DNA of 64,000 bases from Haematobia irritans (lineage: Eukaryota; Arthropoda; Insecta; Diptera; Muscidae), in NCBI RefSeq assembly GCF_050003625.1, contig NC_134399.1, positions 218,668,975 to 218,732,974 on the forward strand, given 5' to 3'. Positions 12,228 through 24,410 of this stretch are shown in pieces. Made by a program: the position numbers and the translations under genes. The notes beneath the pieces are model-generated. The model was not told the DNA's origin and ran no database searches. It was given only the letters and a program-made list of their open reading frames with translations. Every line of letters starts with the position of its first letter. The stretch's first letter is position 1.

Positions 12228-13580
12228 TTTTTATACCCTTCACCACTACTGTGGTACAGGGTATAATAAGTTTGTGCATTTGTATGTAACGCCAAGAAGG
12301 AGTAATCATAGACCAACCTTTTAGTATACGGATCGGCTTAGAAATTCTGAGTCGATTTAGCGATGTCCGTCTGTCTGTCCGTCTGTCTGTCTGTTGATGT
12401 ATTTTTGTGTGCAAAGTACAGCAATTTTAGTCCGATTGTCCTAAAATTTGGTATAGGGTCCTGTTTTGGCTCAAAGACGATCCCTATTGATTTTGGAAAA
12501 AATCGGTTCAGATTTAGATATAGCTGCCATATATATTTTTCACCGATCTGGTCATAATTGGCGTGTATATCAACCGATCTTCCTCAAATTCCGTAAATCC
12601 GAACATTTTATGGGTCTCGAAAAACTTGCAAAATATCAGCCAAATCGGTTCAGATTTGGATATATCTCCCATATATAGCTTTCGCCCGATTTACACTCAT
12701 ATGACCACAGAGGCCAATTGTTTGCTCCGATTTATTTGAAATTTTGCACAGGGAGTAGAATTAGCATTGTAACTATGCGTGCCAAATTTGGTTGAAATCG
12801 GTTCAGATTTGGATATATCTCCCATATATAGCTTCCGCCCGATTTACACTCATATGGTCACAGAGGCCAATTTTTAACTCCGATTTAGTTGAAATTTTGC
12901 ACAGGGAGTAGAATAAGCATTGCTATGCGTGCCAAATTTGGTTGAAATCGGTTCAGATTTAGATATAGCTCCCATATATATCGTTCGCCCGATTTACACT
13001 CATATGACCACAGTGACCAATCTTTTACCCCGATTTAATTGAAATTTTGCACAGGGAGTAGAATTAGCATTGTTGCTATGCGTGCCAAATTTGGTTGAAA
13101 TCGGTTCAGATTTAGATATAGCTCCCATATATATGTTTTTCTTACTTCGACAAAAATGGTCAAAATACCAACATTTTCCTTGTAAAATCGCCACTGCTTA
13201 GTCCAAAAGTTGTAAAAATGACTCTAATTTTCCTAAACTTCTAATACATATATATCGAGCGATAAATCATAAATAAACTTTTGCGAAGTTTCCTTAAAAT
13301 TGCTTTAGATTTAAATGTTTCCCATATTTTTTTTTACTAACATTGTGTTCCACCCTAGTGCATTAGCCAACTTAAATTTTGAGTCTATAGATTTTGTAAA
13401 AGTCTATCAAATTCTGTCCAAATCGAGTGATATTTAAATGTATGTATTTGGGACAAACCTTTATATATAGCACCCAACACATTTGACGGATGTGATATGG
13501 TATCGAAATTTAGATCTACAAAGTGGTGCAGGGTACAATATAGTCGGCCCCGCCCGACTTTAGGCATAACTTACTTGTTT
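12228..13580 (+). mobile_element. DINE-1/HINE-like element, family B, copy 1
   Basis: Starts TTTATACCCTTCACCACTAC...GGTACAGGGTATAATAAG (hairpin), followed by GATGTCCGTCTGTCTGTCCG. Then come units of about 150 bp marked by GGTTCAGATTT(A/G)GATATA and GAAATTTTGCACAGGGAGTA (about 12520, 12660, 12815, 12960 and 13110). It ends with a hairpin AGTCGG/CCGACT and TTACTTGTTT. This is the same architecture as family A with different sequence. No protein is encoded. Confidence 0.7.
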
Positions 13581-14014
13581 GTTTTTTTTTTTTTTAATTT
13601 CCGTTAAAAGTCGATTTTGGTCACTATCAAGAGTCGATTATAGCATAATAAATGTATTCTCTGTGGAAACTATCGAGTCAATTGGAGGAAACTCCCATTG
13701 AAAATGGGTCTAAAATATGAAACATTCTACCCTATTTCCCCTACTCTGGCGTACATATATATGGGAGCTATATCTAAATATGAACCGATTTTAACCAAAT
13801 TTGGCACACTGAACGATACTCTTAAACGTACTCCTTGTGCAAAATTTCAAGCAAATTAGGGCAAAACTCTGGCTTTTGAGGTCATATTAGTCCAAATCTG
13901 ACGAAAGATATATATGGGATTTCAACCAAATTAAGCACAATTAACAATACTATTCAACGTACTCGTTGTGCAAAAAGCAAATCAGGACAAAACTCTGGCT
14001 TTTTTGGTCATATA

Positions 14015-15277
14015 AAGGGTGATACGGTCAAAATTTGGTCAAGGGAAAACGCGTGTAAATCGGTGAAATCGTTTATTTAAAAAATCAAATTAAATTTCTT
14101 TTTCAAGTTCAATTAGTATAAAATTCAGGAAAAATATTCAGTTAGGCTTTCGCTTTTCCAAATCCGAATTGCCGGGCCTCACGCTTGACACCTGCCATCA
14201 GATTTTGTACAGCCACCTTGTCCACCTTCTTCGCCGCAGAAAGCCAGTTTGCCTTGAACTGCTGCTCGACCTTAGCAGTTTTTTGGTCTTCTTTAGGTTC
14301 CGCTTGACAATAGCCCAGTATTTCTCAATTGGGCGGAGCTCTGGCGTGTTGGGAGGGTTCTTGTCCTTGGGAACCACCGACACGTTATTGGTGGCGTACC
14401 ACTCCATGGCCTTTTTACCGGCCAAAACAGTACGGAACAACCGTGTTTCTTCAGGAAAGGCAGCAGACGTTTATTCAAACATTCTTTCACGTAAATTTCT
14501 TGGTTGACAGTCCCGGAAGCTATGAAAATGCTGCTTTTCAAGCCACAGGTACAGATGGCTTGCCAAACCAGATATTTCTTTGACAGTTTTATGTGCTTGA
14601 AAATATCTGCTACCTTTCCCCTTTCTTTTGCCGTATAAAACTCCTGTCCCGGAAGCTTCTTGTAGTCGGCTATGACGTAGGTTTCGTCGTCCATTACCAC
14701 GCAGTCAAACTTCGTCAGCATCGTCGTGTACAGCCTCCGGGATCGCGCTTTGGCCGTCGTATTTTGTTTATCATCGCGATTTGGAGTCACTACCTTCTTG
14801 TAAGTCGATAGTCCGGCTCGTTTTTTGGCTCGATGCACGGTTGTAGACGATACACCCAGCTTATTTGCGGCATCTCGGAGAGAGAGGTTAGGGTTTCGCT
14901 TGAAACTACCGGCAACTCTCTTTGTCGTCTCAGCGGCTTCCGGTTTTCGATTTCCCCCCGATCCAGACTTCCTGGCTGTCGACAAACGTTCCCCAAACAC
15001 TTTAATTACATTTGTAACGGTTGATTTGGCAACTTTAAGCGATTTTGCCAGCTTTGCGTGCGAGTAGCTCGGATTTTCGCGATGCGCAAGCAAAATTTTG
15101 ATACGCTGCTCTTCTTGCTTGGACGGCATTTTGACAACTGAAGAGTGAATTCCAAAATCAAAATAGGAGCAACATTCTACACACACACACACCTTCAAAA
15201 TGAGGGGTGTTCAGGTTTTTTAAATGCAAAATTAAAAGAAAAGTTTATATTGACCAAATTTTGACCGTATCACCCTT
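14015..15277 (-). mobile_element. Tc1/mariner-superfamily element (ITmD37E-like), nested
   Basis: Terminal inverted repeats of at least 28 bases begin AAGGGTGATACGGTCAAAAT on one end with the exact inverse on the other. A TA duplication flanks it (13-14 of 14000 and 15278-15279). It is 1263 bp and inserted inside a DINE-like element, so it is younger than that element. It carries the broken transposase annotated separately. Confidence 0.9.
14142..15129 (-). pseudogene. Broken Tc1/mariner transposase (ITmD37E-like)
   Basis: The true start is probably MPSKQEEQ at 15129; the longer frame upstream is an accidental extension. Two helix-turn-helix regions lie in the first 120 residues (HAKLAKSLKVAKSTVTN and SLRDAANKLGVSSTTVHRA). 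First catalytic Asp in CVVMDDETY; the last catalytic residue is expected at PELRPIEKYW. Near 14427 the frame breaks at LFWP, and the second catalytic Asp, expected right after FWP, is missing, which suggests a small deletion. A second frameshift lies in an A-run near 14272. After it the frame runs to TAA at 14144-14142. The enzyme cannot be active. ITmD37E membership comes from recalled family resemblance, since the spacing cannot be measured here. Confidence 0.85.
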
Positions 15278-15892
15278 TAACCGATTTGGCTGATATTTTG
15301 CATATCTTACGAAAGCCCCAAAATATTTGGCTTCCGGAAATTTTGAGAAAATACTTTGATAAATACGTGAATTATGATCAGATAGGTGATAAATATATAT
15401 GGCAGCTAAATCTAAATCTGAACCGATTTTTTCAAATTCAATAGCGATTGTCTTTGAGCCAATGTAAAACTCTGTGTCAAATTTGAGGACGATCGGACTT
15501 AAACTGCGAGCTGTACTTTGCACACAAAATTACATATACAGACAGACGGACGGATAGACAGACAGACGGACATCGCTAAATCGACTCAGAATTTAATTCT
15601 AAGACGATCGGTATACTAAACGATGGGTCTCAGACTTTTCCTTCTTGGCATTACATACAAATGCACAAACTTATTATACCCTGTACCACAATAGTGGTGA
15701 AGGGTATACAAATTGATTAAAAAGTCGAAAATGTGGAAAAAGTCGGAAATAAGTACAAATCTTAAAGAAACTCAAAAACCTTCATAAACTATAGAAAATA
15801 TCATTATTGTCTTCATTTTAAATATGCCGGGAGAATATTTGCTGGTTGAATTCGAAGAAATGTAAATTTTTTCAATAGTAGACCTATTTCTA

Positions 15893-16650
15893 CACACATA
15901 GAAAAAAGTTTGCTAAAAACTGCGGTATTACTATTATATTTTTGTACATTGTTATCTAGCGGATTATTCGTCAATCTTTTAGGTTCTAAAATATTAAGCA
16001 AAGAAAGAACCAAAAAAAGTTTTTTTGTATGTTCCTGCGCTTTTGTACTTTTAACCCTCTAATGCCCCAATATTTTTGTCAGCTGATTAAATATTCAATG
16101 TTAACGACACAAAAGCAAGAAAGCTAATCAAGAAAAAATTATACGGTTAAATTCAGTATATGCTACAAAGGCTCTTGAGCAGGTTCAACTAAGTTTTCTT
16201 ATTATTTTATTCATTTTTGTTGTCTTAAGGTGTGTTTTACTAAAAGCTTCCTTATTTAATGAAGCCCGCCTAAAGGCGGGATTTGTCATTAGAGGGTTAT
16301 AAGCTGCTAAATGCGATCAGCAAACATTTTGCTTATTGTTATTTAGGGCCGATTTCTCAATGTCTTGTTGCTATTTATGGTGTCGATAAAACAGCTGATC
16401 AATCCCAATGTTTAATAATCGGTAGCGTATCCTCCGGGTAAGCATTATTTAGAAGATGAGAAACTGGCCATTATTTTGTTACGATAGCCCCAAGTTTAGT
16501 TTTTTTCTTCGTTCCCAACTAAGAAATATTTAAAGGTAATGTTCGTTAAAAAATAGCAAGTATTTGTTGCTATTTCAGCAAACAGTGACTGCTAGCTCTT
16601 TTTCAGCAGTTTTTTTTAGCAGATTTTTCTACTAAGAAATTTCTTTGTGT
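15893..16650. mobile_element. TA-type MITE (CACWCATAGAAAAAAG family), copy 1
   Basis: Left end CACACATAGAAAAAAGTTTG after TA; right end CTAAGAAATTTCTTTGTGT. The internal CAGCAAACAGTGACTGCT motif is shared with copy 2 at 34849-35328. The right boundary is decayed. It contains the nested element at 16055-16296. Confidence 0.5.
16055..16296. mobile_element. Small MITE with CCCTCTAATG termini, nested
   Basis: CCCTCTAATG at the left and CATTAGAGGG at the right, flanked by TTAA on the left and TTAT on the right (possibly a decayed TTAA duplication). It has an internal hairpin GCCCGCC TAAA GGCGGGA near 16264-16281. Its ends share CCCTCTAA with the DUF4806-bearing transposon at 31251-34130. Confidence 0.55.
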
Positions 16651-17350
16651 TTATGAATTGTGTTTGACTTGGTGTAATTCTCTCTGGAAAAAATGCAGTA
16701 GAAATTCTAATTTTTTCTGAATATTCAATCTTCTTAACATTAGGTTTTCGCACAAGCTTAACTAAAACTAGCCACTATAGCCATATAATATCCGCGATCA
16801 TTGTACTCAACTCATTCATTTGCTCTCTGACGTCGAAAGACAACGATACGACCACAACCATGTGCCGCCTGACACACAAACCCACTAAGAAGCGCACACA
16901 TTTATCAGGTGCCGGTTTTCTTGGCAGTCAATGTTAAGTGCAATGTGAATGTTTCCTTGGCGGCAGCGTGCATAATTTAACAAGAGGCGAGAAGACGTAA
17001 AGCTTTCGGTATGGCATGTTATCCTCTCTTGTTTTGTGATGGGGTCTAGTCTATATTGCGTGACTAGATATTAAATTCACTTTTTATTGTGGTCTCTCTC
17101 AGAAGGTATTTCATAATCTTGCACTTTCATTTGTTATAAATCGCTGCGGAGAATTGGTTGTAATGTCACCCACCAATTATTTGAAACCGGTTTCAAAATG
17201 CGCACCTAATAGATTTTAATCTACTATGGAAGATATATTCACTGAAAAATATATTTACGTTGTAACAAAGAAAGTTTCTTTGCTTCACTGCAAAATACAC
17301 CCGAAAAAAAAACAAATTCCAAAAAGATGTTCTTTCAAATGAATGGCAAA
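16651..17350. other. Non-repetitive spacer of higher complexity
   Basis: 16750-17060 has higher GC and no repeat that I recognise (for example GAAAGACAACGATACGACCA), and no supported ORF. It could be single-copy regulatory DNA, but nothing in the sequence proves this. Confidence 0.35.
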
Positions 17351-18361
17351 CACGGTTGCCACAGTTGGTAGAATTCTACCAAAAATTGTAGATATTTTAC
17401 TGTTGGTAGATTGATAGCTTTTGCAAAATATTCCTCTCCAACTAAGATATACTTAAATTTTTTAGAAATACAATTTTGACAAAATTTTGTATAGAAAAAA
17501 TTTTTGACAAAACTTTTTATTGAAAAAAAAATTGATAAAATTTTCTATAGAAATAAAATTTTGGCAAAATTCTTTTATAGACAAAATTTTGACAAAATTT
17601 TGTCAAAAACAAATTGAGAAAATTTTCTATAGAAATAAAATATTGGCAAAACTTTTTAATTGAAAAATGTTTGAAAAAGTTTTCTATATGAAAAAATTTT
17701 ATCTAGAAAAGAAATTAACACAATTTTATCAAAAAAAAAATTGAGAACATTTTCTAGAGATATAAAAATTATGCCAACAATTTTTATAGAAATAAAATTT
17801 TGACAAAAGTTTCTAGAGAAATAAAATTTTGACAAAGTTTTCTGTTGAAGTAAATTTTGACAAAATTTTCTATAAAAAAAATGACAAAACTTTCTATTGA
17901 AAAAAAGAAATGATAAAAATTTTATATAGAAATAAAATTTTGATAAAATTTTTATAGAAAAAATTTTGACAAAATTTTCTATAGAAAAAATTTTGACAAA
18001 ATTTTATCAAAAAAATTGAGAACATTTTCTGTAGTATTAAAACTTTGGCAAACATTTTTATAGAAATAAAATTTTGACTGAATTTTCTAGAGAAATAAAA
18101 TTTTTACAAAATTTTCTATAGAACCAAATTTTGACAAAATTTTCTATAGAAGTAAATTTTGACAAAATTTTCTATAGAAGTAAATTTTGACAAAATGTTC
18201 TATAGAAATAAAATGTTGATAAAATTTTCTAGAGAAAAAAGAATTTGCTGTAAAATTTTGATCAAATAAACTTCGAAATAAAAGTATTTCAAATTTGGTA
18301 GGTTTTTGTAAAATTTTCTTAAAATTTTGGTAATTTATTTTTGGCACGAGTGGCAACCGTG
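17351..18361. mobile_element. hAT-like MITE with expanded minisatellite core
   Basis: Starts CACGGTTGCCAC and ends GTGGCAACCGTG, an exact 12-base inverted repeat. Flanking eight-base sequences ATGGCAAA (17343-17350) and CTGGCAAA (18362-18369) match at 7 of 8, consistent with an 8-bp hAT-type duplication. The inside is a degenerate array of 29-base ATAAAATTTTGACAAAATTT units. No protein is encoded. Confidence 0.65.
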
Positions 18362-18529
18362 CTGGCAAAGCAAAAATGCAATTTTTTCACATAAATTATC
18401 AGCTGTTGATTTTATAAAAATGATATGTTATTAATTATAAAACACAATGTCAGCCAAATGACCACCATGACCACGCTTACAGGACCACATACAATTTACA
18501 TAACAAATTAGCTACTCTACATAGAAAAA

Positions 18530-19010
18530 AAATCACGAAAAATTTTCCAAGTAAAATTTTAATTGAGTTTTAAAAAATATCAATTAAAAATTTAATTTAC
18601 GGCAATTTTCATGTAGCTCCGTTATGCTTTAACTGCCAGTTAACAGAAAGAAAACTGAAAATATATTTTCTCTGGTTAACTTTAACTGAAAAAATTTGTG
18701 CAGTTAAGTTTCTAACTGGTATATGGAATATATATGCAAGATGACAGATATGTACATAGCACGGTTTAGAAGTTCGTTAGCTAACGTAGCACTAACGGAG
18801 CTTCATGAAAATGGGGGTTAATCAACAAATTTTTTAATTGAAATAAAAATCAATCAAATTAATTTTTTAATTGATCTTCAATTAAATTTTTAATTGATCT
18901 TCAATTAATTTTTTAATTGATACTATAATTTCTGTGATTAAAGACATTTCAATTAAAAAAATAATTGGATCAATTAATTTCGTGATTGAATCAGAAAACA
19001 TTTTTTTTGT
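18530..19010. repeat. AATTAATTTTT-rich palindromic element with nested MITE
   Basis: Runs of TTTTTAATTGAT and TCAATTAAAT in both orientations. The same element lies inverted at 42794-42985. Between its parts, 18602-18820 is bounded by ATTTTCATGTAGCTCCGTTA and its near inverse TAACGGAGCTTCATGAAAAT, a separate MITE inserted in it. Confidence 0.5.
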
Positions 19011-20005
19011 CTGGCTGTTGGCATAGTCTTTATGTCGCGAAGTGTCACATAAGTAACAAATTGAAGAAATAACTCATATTTGAAGAAATAAGATACAATG
19101 ACTGCGCCAGACACCGCACCAAACAGTCGAACGTTGAGGCTCCATGAACGATAACTCTTGGATTTTCCTCCTTGGTAGAAATGGGCCTCATCAGCCAAGA
19201 TGTCACATCGAAATATCGATTGCCGAAGACAATTTGCTGTGCTTACTAAGAAATTTCTTTGAGTGTATAGTTATTTCGAGAAACTTAAAATTTTCTTCAC
19301 GTATTAAAATGTTTCACTACTTAAACCTTAATTCGAAAACTTGATGATTTTCTTTATATGACAAGTACACGATTTTAACGACTTTTTGATTAAGGTATTT
19401 AAACATTATTAATATCTTGAGGTGTTGAAAAGCAGGTTATTCATATGTATGATAGTGCAAAGAAAAACCCATTTTATTGTCATTACATTCATTAGATGAA
19501 TTGATATGATTTTCAACCAACACCAAAAAGGTCCACATTTATTTCAAAGTGAATCCTCTTAATTGATTTATTAAAACAGCTTGTTAACCAAAGTATTAAA
19601 TTATCCATTTAGGACACTCACATATGGCTTTAGACATTAAATAGGGGTCGTGTTCTCTGCACCACCACCCATCTTAATAAGTCAACACCTTTCCTATGTT
19701 AAATGCCATATGCCAATATTTTCCCTTAATATTGAATTGGTATTTAATTATAAATGTGCATTTTGTTTCCTATATATACCAGTATTATTCGATGATGGTT
19801 AATGGAAAACATGTTATGTTTAGCGATAAGAATGGCGGGAAATACCTATTTCGAGTACACAAAATTTATTGTTGTGTTAGTCAAGATACTTGTTAAATGC
19901 AATATTGACTCCATTCCTGAATACACTAGTATACAATTTTCCATTTTGTTATATGAACTAAATCTATCAGCACTTTTAACCAAATTGTCGATTTATATGA
20001 TGATA
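19011..20005. other. Intergenic, no gene seen
   Basis: GCTTACTAAGAAATTTCTTT at 19241-19260 is a stray terminus of the MITE family at 15893 and 34849. The short open frames have no recognisable features. Confidence 0.4.
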
Positions 20006-20160
20006 CAGGGATGGAAAATACAATTTTTAAAATAGTACAAAAAAGTTTTTTTTTGAGCGAAAAAATAATTTTCACTAAATTTCAACAAAATTGCATTGGA
20101 GGACTATTGTCAAGAGCTCCTTTAGACTGCATTTTAAAGAAGAAAAGTTTTATATCCGCT
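20006..20160 (+). mobile_element. Left-end fragment of a hAT-like element (CAGGGATGGAAAAT)
   Basis: CAGGGATGGAAAATACAATT and the following 140 bases match the left end of the complete element at 50767-52580, including TTGAGCGAAAAA and ATTGTCAAGAGC. No matching right end (CATTTTCCATCCCTG) is present nearby. Confidence 0.6.
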
Positions 20161-21790
20161 TACAAAATTGTCTATAGAAATAAAATGTTGAAAAAATGTT
20201 CTTTAGAAATAAAATGTTGACAAAATTTTCTATAGAAATAAAAATTTTACAAAATTTTCTATTGAAATAAAAATTTTACAAAATTTTCTATAGAAATAAA
20301 ATTTTGACCACATTTTCTATAGAAATAAAATTTTGAAAATATTTTCTATAGAAATAAAATTTTTACAAAAGTTTCTAAAAAAATGAAATTTTTAAATTTT
20401 CTAAAGAAATAAAATTTTGAAAAAATTTTCTATAGAAATAAAATTTTGACAAAATTTTCTATAGAAATAAAATGTTGACAAAATTTTAAAAGAAATAAAA
20501 TTTTGACAACATTTTCTACAGAAATAAAATTTGGACAAATTTTTCTATAGAAATAAAAATTTTACAGAATTTTCTATAGGAAGAAAATGTTGACAAAATT
20601 TTCTATAGAAATAAAATTTTGACAAAATTTTCTAAAGAAATAAAAAAGTTGTTCCTTTGGTGAGATTCGGATGCTCAACTGAAACAGGTTCTTAAGAGGA
20701 TGTCCATTATTGGTTCAATAGGACCTGTCATGGGCTTGTCCAACTAAAATGCCCCAGGATGCGTGGTTTTGAATGAATTTGTACAAAATTTTCTATAGAA
20801 ATAAAATTTTGAGATAATTTTCTATAGAAATATAATTTTGACAAAATTTTTTATAGAAATAAAATTTTGTCAAAATTTTCTATAGAAATAAAATTTTGAC
20901 AATATTTTCTATAGAAATAAAATTTTGACAAAATTTTCTATAGAAATAAAATTTGGACAAAATTTCTATAGAATTAAAATTTTAACAAAATTTTCTACAG
21001 AAATAAAATGTTGACAAAGTTTTCTATAGAAATAAAATGTTGACAAAATTTTCTATAGAAATACAATTTTGAGAAAAATTTTCTACAGAAACAAAATTTT
21101 GACAAAATTTTCTATAGAAATAAAATTTTGACAAAATTTTCTATAGAAATAAAATTTTGACAAAATTGTCTATAGAAACAAAATTTTGACAAAATTTTCT
21201 ATGGAAATAAAATTTTGACAAAATTTTCTATAGAAATAAAATTTTGACAAAATTTTCTAAAGAAATGAAATTTTGACAAAATTTTCTATAGAAATTAAAT
21301 TTTGACAAAATTTTCTATAGAAATAAAATTTTGACAAAATTTTCGATAGAAATAAAATTTTGACAAAATTTTCTATAGAAATAAAAATTTTACAAAATTT
21401 TCTATAGAAATAAAATGTTGACAAAATTTTCTGTAGAAATAAAATTTTGACAAAATTTTCTATAGAAATAAAACTTTGACAAATTTGTCTAAAGAAATGA
21501 AATTTTTACAAAATTTTCTAAAGAAATAAAATTTTGACAAAATTTTCTATAGAAATAAAATTTTGACAAAATTTTCTATAGAAATAAAATTTTGACAAAA
21601 TTTTCTAAAGAAATAAAATTTTGACAGTTTTGTATAGAAATAAAATTTTGACAAAATTTTCTATAGAAATAAAATGTAGGCAAAATTTTCTATAGAAATA
21701 AAATTTTGACAACATTTTCTACAGAAATAAAATTTTTACAAATTTTTCTATAGAAATAAAATTTTGATAAAATTTTCGAGTGATAACTGA
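20160..21790 (+). repeat. Large 29-base minisatellite array
   Basis: Over 50 units of ATAAAATTTTGACAAAATTT plus TCTATAGAA, many nearly identical, so homogenisation is recent compared with the 17.4-kb array. It is interrupted at 20648-20780 by a distinct single-copy unit, listed separately. Confidence 0.9.
20648..20780 (+). repeat. 130-bp unit duplicated at 23577-23710
   Basis: Starts GTTGTTCCTTTGGTGAGATT and includes CCTGTCATGGGCTTGTCC. The copy at 23577-23710 is nearly identical. Both copies are followed on the right by the 29-base minisatellite, so this may be the fixed head of a minisatellite-bearing element. Confidence 0.8.
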
Positions 21791-22670
21791 AATTTTATTT
21801 CTATACCTATCCTAAGGACAATCACGGATTTTTATGCGAATAAAATCGGTTGCTTTGGCATATGTGCTAATATAAAATGTGTGAAATGTATCAATGGTAA
21901 TTGAAAAGAAAGTCAATAATTTAATTATTAAAGAATTAAAGGGGGTTACATATTTGAATATTAAGGAAAACAAACAGGCACAAATAGAAATACACTAAAA
22001 CGATGAGCTACTTGCTATTTAGATGACGCAAAAATATTGATTAAGCACATTATAGATATAGAATATTCAAGGAAGCATACTTACTGCTAAAAAGTTTGTA
22101 GTTTGGTGAAAGTGGTTCTATTTCTAGCTAGATACAAATTTTATATTTCATCTTTTTTGGATTTAGGTCTTAGCGAGAAGATGACAAAATAACAATTTAA
22201 CAATTACATTTAATTTCTACATCCAAAATTATATTGAGTGTAACCCAAATCATTTCATTTGTGTTTTCATATATAGTTTTGGTATCAATTATGGAGGCAG
22301 TAGCATCGATACATTTTGTCTTCTATCTTCAAAGTCATTCATCACCATAACAAAGTAGCCTTATAGTTAAAAATCTTTCTGTTGGTGAAAAAGCTCAATA
22401 ATTTTCTATTTGTTCACGATAATTTGACTATCATAATATGCTGCCAAATGATGTAATTTATAAAAAAAATATGTATAACGATAAAAAACAATTATTTTCC
22501 TTTGCTGGATACGATTACAAATTAACATGAATGGGTCACAAAATTAAAAAAAAAAGTTGACAGAAACAAACGAATATTATCTAGGGTTAAATACACAATG
22601 AAGAAAGCTATAGATTAGGGATATGCCTTGTTTTATTTATTATTTTTTTTTTTCAAATTCAGACATAATC
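21791..22670. other. Intergenic, no gene seen
   Basis: AT-rich sequence with no repeat boundary or ORF of note. Confidence 0.4.
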
Positions 22671-22859
22671 GCAAATAAAATATTTCGACTACATTCAGTA
22701 GTTTTAAGGAACATTGAAGTAGACAATTTTGTTAGCCGTCAACTCTTACACATTTATGTTCGGTTGACCGACAATAATGAGGCAGCAGATATTTTGGATA
22801 AAGGATTGCCCACTTATTTATTCAGACCCATACTATTGGAATTAGTAAAGATTTTTTGA
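22671..22859 (+). pseudogene. Possible Copia-type RNase H C-terminal remnant
   Basis: The short frame contains NIEVDNFVSRQLLHIYVR followed by EAADILDKGLPTYLFRPIL. This resembles the end of Ty1/copia polyproteins, where a HIEVD-like motif is followed by an ADI(F/L)TKGLP motif. The catalytic part and everything upstream are absent. It could also be chance; I hold it as a weak call. Confidence 0.4.
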
Positions 22860-23576
22860 AGGAGATATTCCAATAGGTCAACGGACTTTTGTATTATAAT
22901 TTATGAATAAATGAAATGAAATATTCACTATACTCTTGTGCACAATGTGGCCCGGTAGTCATTTTATCTGCTATTAAATTTAGTTTGGTAATTAGTAAAT
23001 AGCATGACAATTTGCATTTAGTTAAACTCACAATGTCCACCAAATGTTGCATAGAACATAAGAAGGCCAAAATCAAGATGTTTGAGGAGTTAGTTCGTTT
23101 GTTGTTTGCTTGACTTGTTGTTAAAAGTGCTCAAAACATAAGCATAGCAATTTATCAATACTCGAGTAATAAAAGTTATAATAAAAGCAATTACTTTTAC
23201 ACCACTATTAAAAACTAAATGTAAGGTGTAAACGTACTTTTACTTTTACACACAGTGAACAAAATTTGTTGTGCATATTAATTCAAATGAATAAACGTTA
23301 TAATTTGTATTAAAATTCAATAGTAGAAAATTAAAGCATATTTTTTGGCGAATGTATTTAATTATAGCCCAAGAATATTTTAACAATTCCTATGAGCATT
23401 AGTAAGAGAAATTACATTAATTTTTATTAAAATAAATTTAAATTTGTGGAAATTGTCACTGGCGGACCTATCACAGTACTGGTACCGTTGATCTATTTTA
23501 TCGGAATTTTTAAATGTCCATATTATTTAATAAATTCTTGATATTAATTAAATGCAACTATTAACATATTCTAAAA
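22860..23576. other. Intergenic, no gene seen
   Basis: AT-rich with no recognisable feature. Confidence 0.4.
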
Positions 23577-24330
23577 GTTGTTCCTTTGGTGAGATTCGGA
23601 TGCTCAACTGAAACAGGTTCTTAAGAGGATGTCCATTATTGGTTCAATAGGACCTGTCATGGGCTTGTCCAACTAAAATGTTCCAGGATGCGTGTTTTTG
23701 AATGAATTTTGACAAAATTTTCTATAGAAATAAAATTTTGAGAAAATTTTCTATAGAAATATAATTTTGACAAAATTTTTTAGAGAAATAAAATTTTGAC
23801 AAAATTTTCTATAGAAATAAAATTTTGAGAACATTTTCGATAGAAATATAATTTTGACAAAATTTTTTAGAGAAATAAAATTTGGACAAAATTTTCTATA
23901 GAAATGAAATTTTAACAAAATTTTCTATAGAAATAAAATGTTGACAAAATTTTCTATAGAAATAAAATTTTGAGAAAAATTTTCTACTGAAATAAAAGTA
24001 TGAGAAATTTTTCTACAGAAACAAAATTTTGACAAAATGTTCTATAGAAATAAAATTTTGACAAAATTTTCTAAAGAAATAAAATTTTGACAAAATTTTC
24101 TATAAAAATAAAATTTTGACAAAATTTTGTATAGAAATGAAATTTTGACAAAATTACCCGTGGGGCTAATTATACTTTACATGCTTTATTTGTAATTTCA
24201 AACAAATAAAGTATGAATATGAAACTAAAGAAATACAATTTTGACAAAATTTTCTATAGAAATAAAATTTTGACAAAATTTCTATTGAAATATTTTGGCA
24301 AAATTTTCTGTAGAAATAAAATTTTGCAAA
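23577..24330 (+). repeat. Minisatellite-bearing element, second copy
   Basis: The 130-bp head (23577-23710) is followed by about 18 units of the 29-base repeat. A short foreign insert at 24155-24230 contains the hairpin CTTTATTTGT/ACAAATAAAG. Confidence 0.75.
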
Positions 24331-24410
24331 CTTAGGTTCCTTTTGTTTAGTACTATTTTCTCCAAATTACACTTGCCAACAGTCGTTTTGTTATTTGGTT
24401 CTAGCATAAT

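Larger units (their letters stand above)
13720..15709 (-). mobile_element. DINE-1/HINE-like element, family B, copy 2 (inverted, interrupted)
   Basis: Inverse orientation to copy 1. The 5' hairpin is at 15676-15709 (ACCCTGTACCACAATAGTGG ... AGGGTATA read on +), and GACGGACATCGCTAAATCGA lies at about 15567. The 3' hairpin end is not seen, so the copy is truncated near 13720. The unit array is split by the TA-flanked element at 14015-15277. The two family B copies face each other tail to tail. Confidence 0.65.

Noticed and set aside
15129..15198. Upstream start of the Tc1/mariner transposase (MKVCVCVECC)
   Set aside because: The extension is translated from the terminal region with a CA-repeat; family proteins start at MPSKQEEQ-like sequence.
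20160..21790. CRISPR-like array of 29-base repeats
   Set aside because: Repeats are contiguous with no unique spacers; this is a eukaryotic minisatellite.
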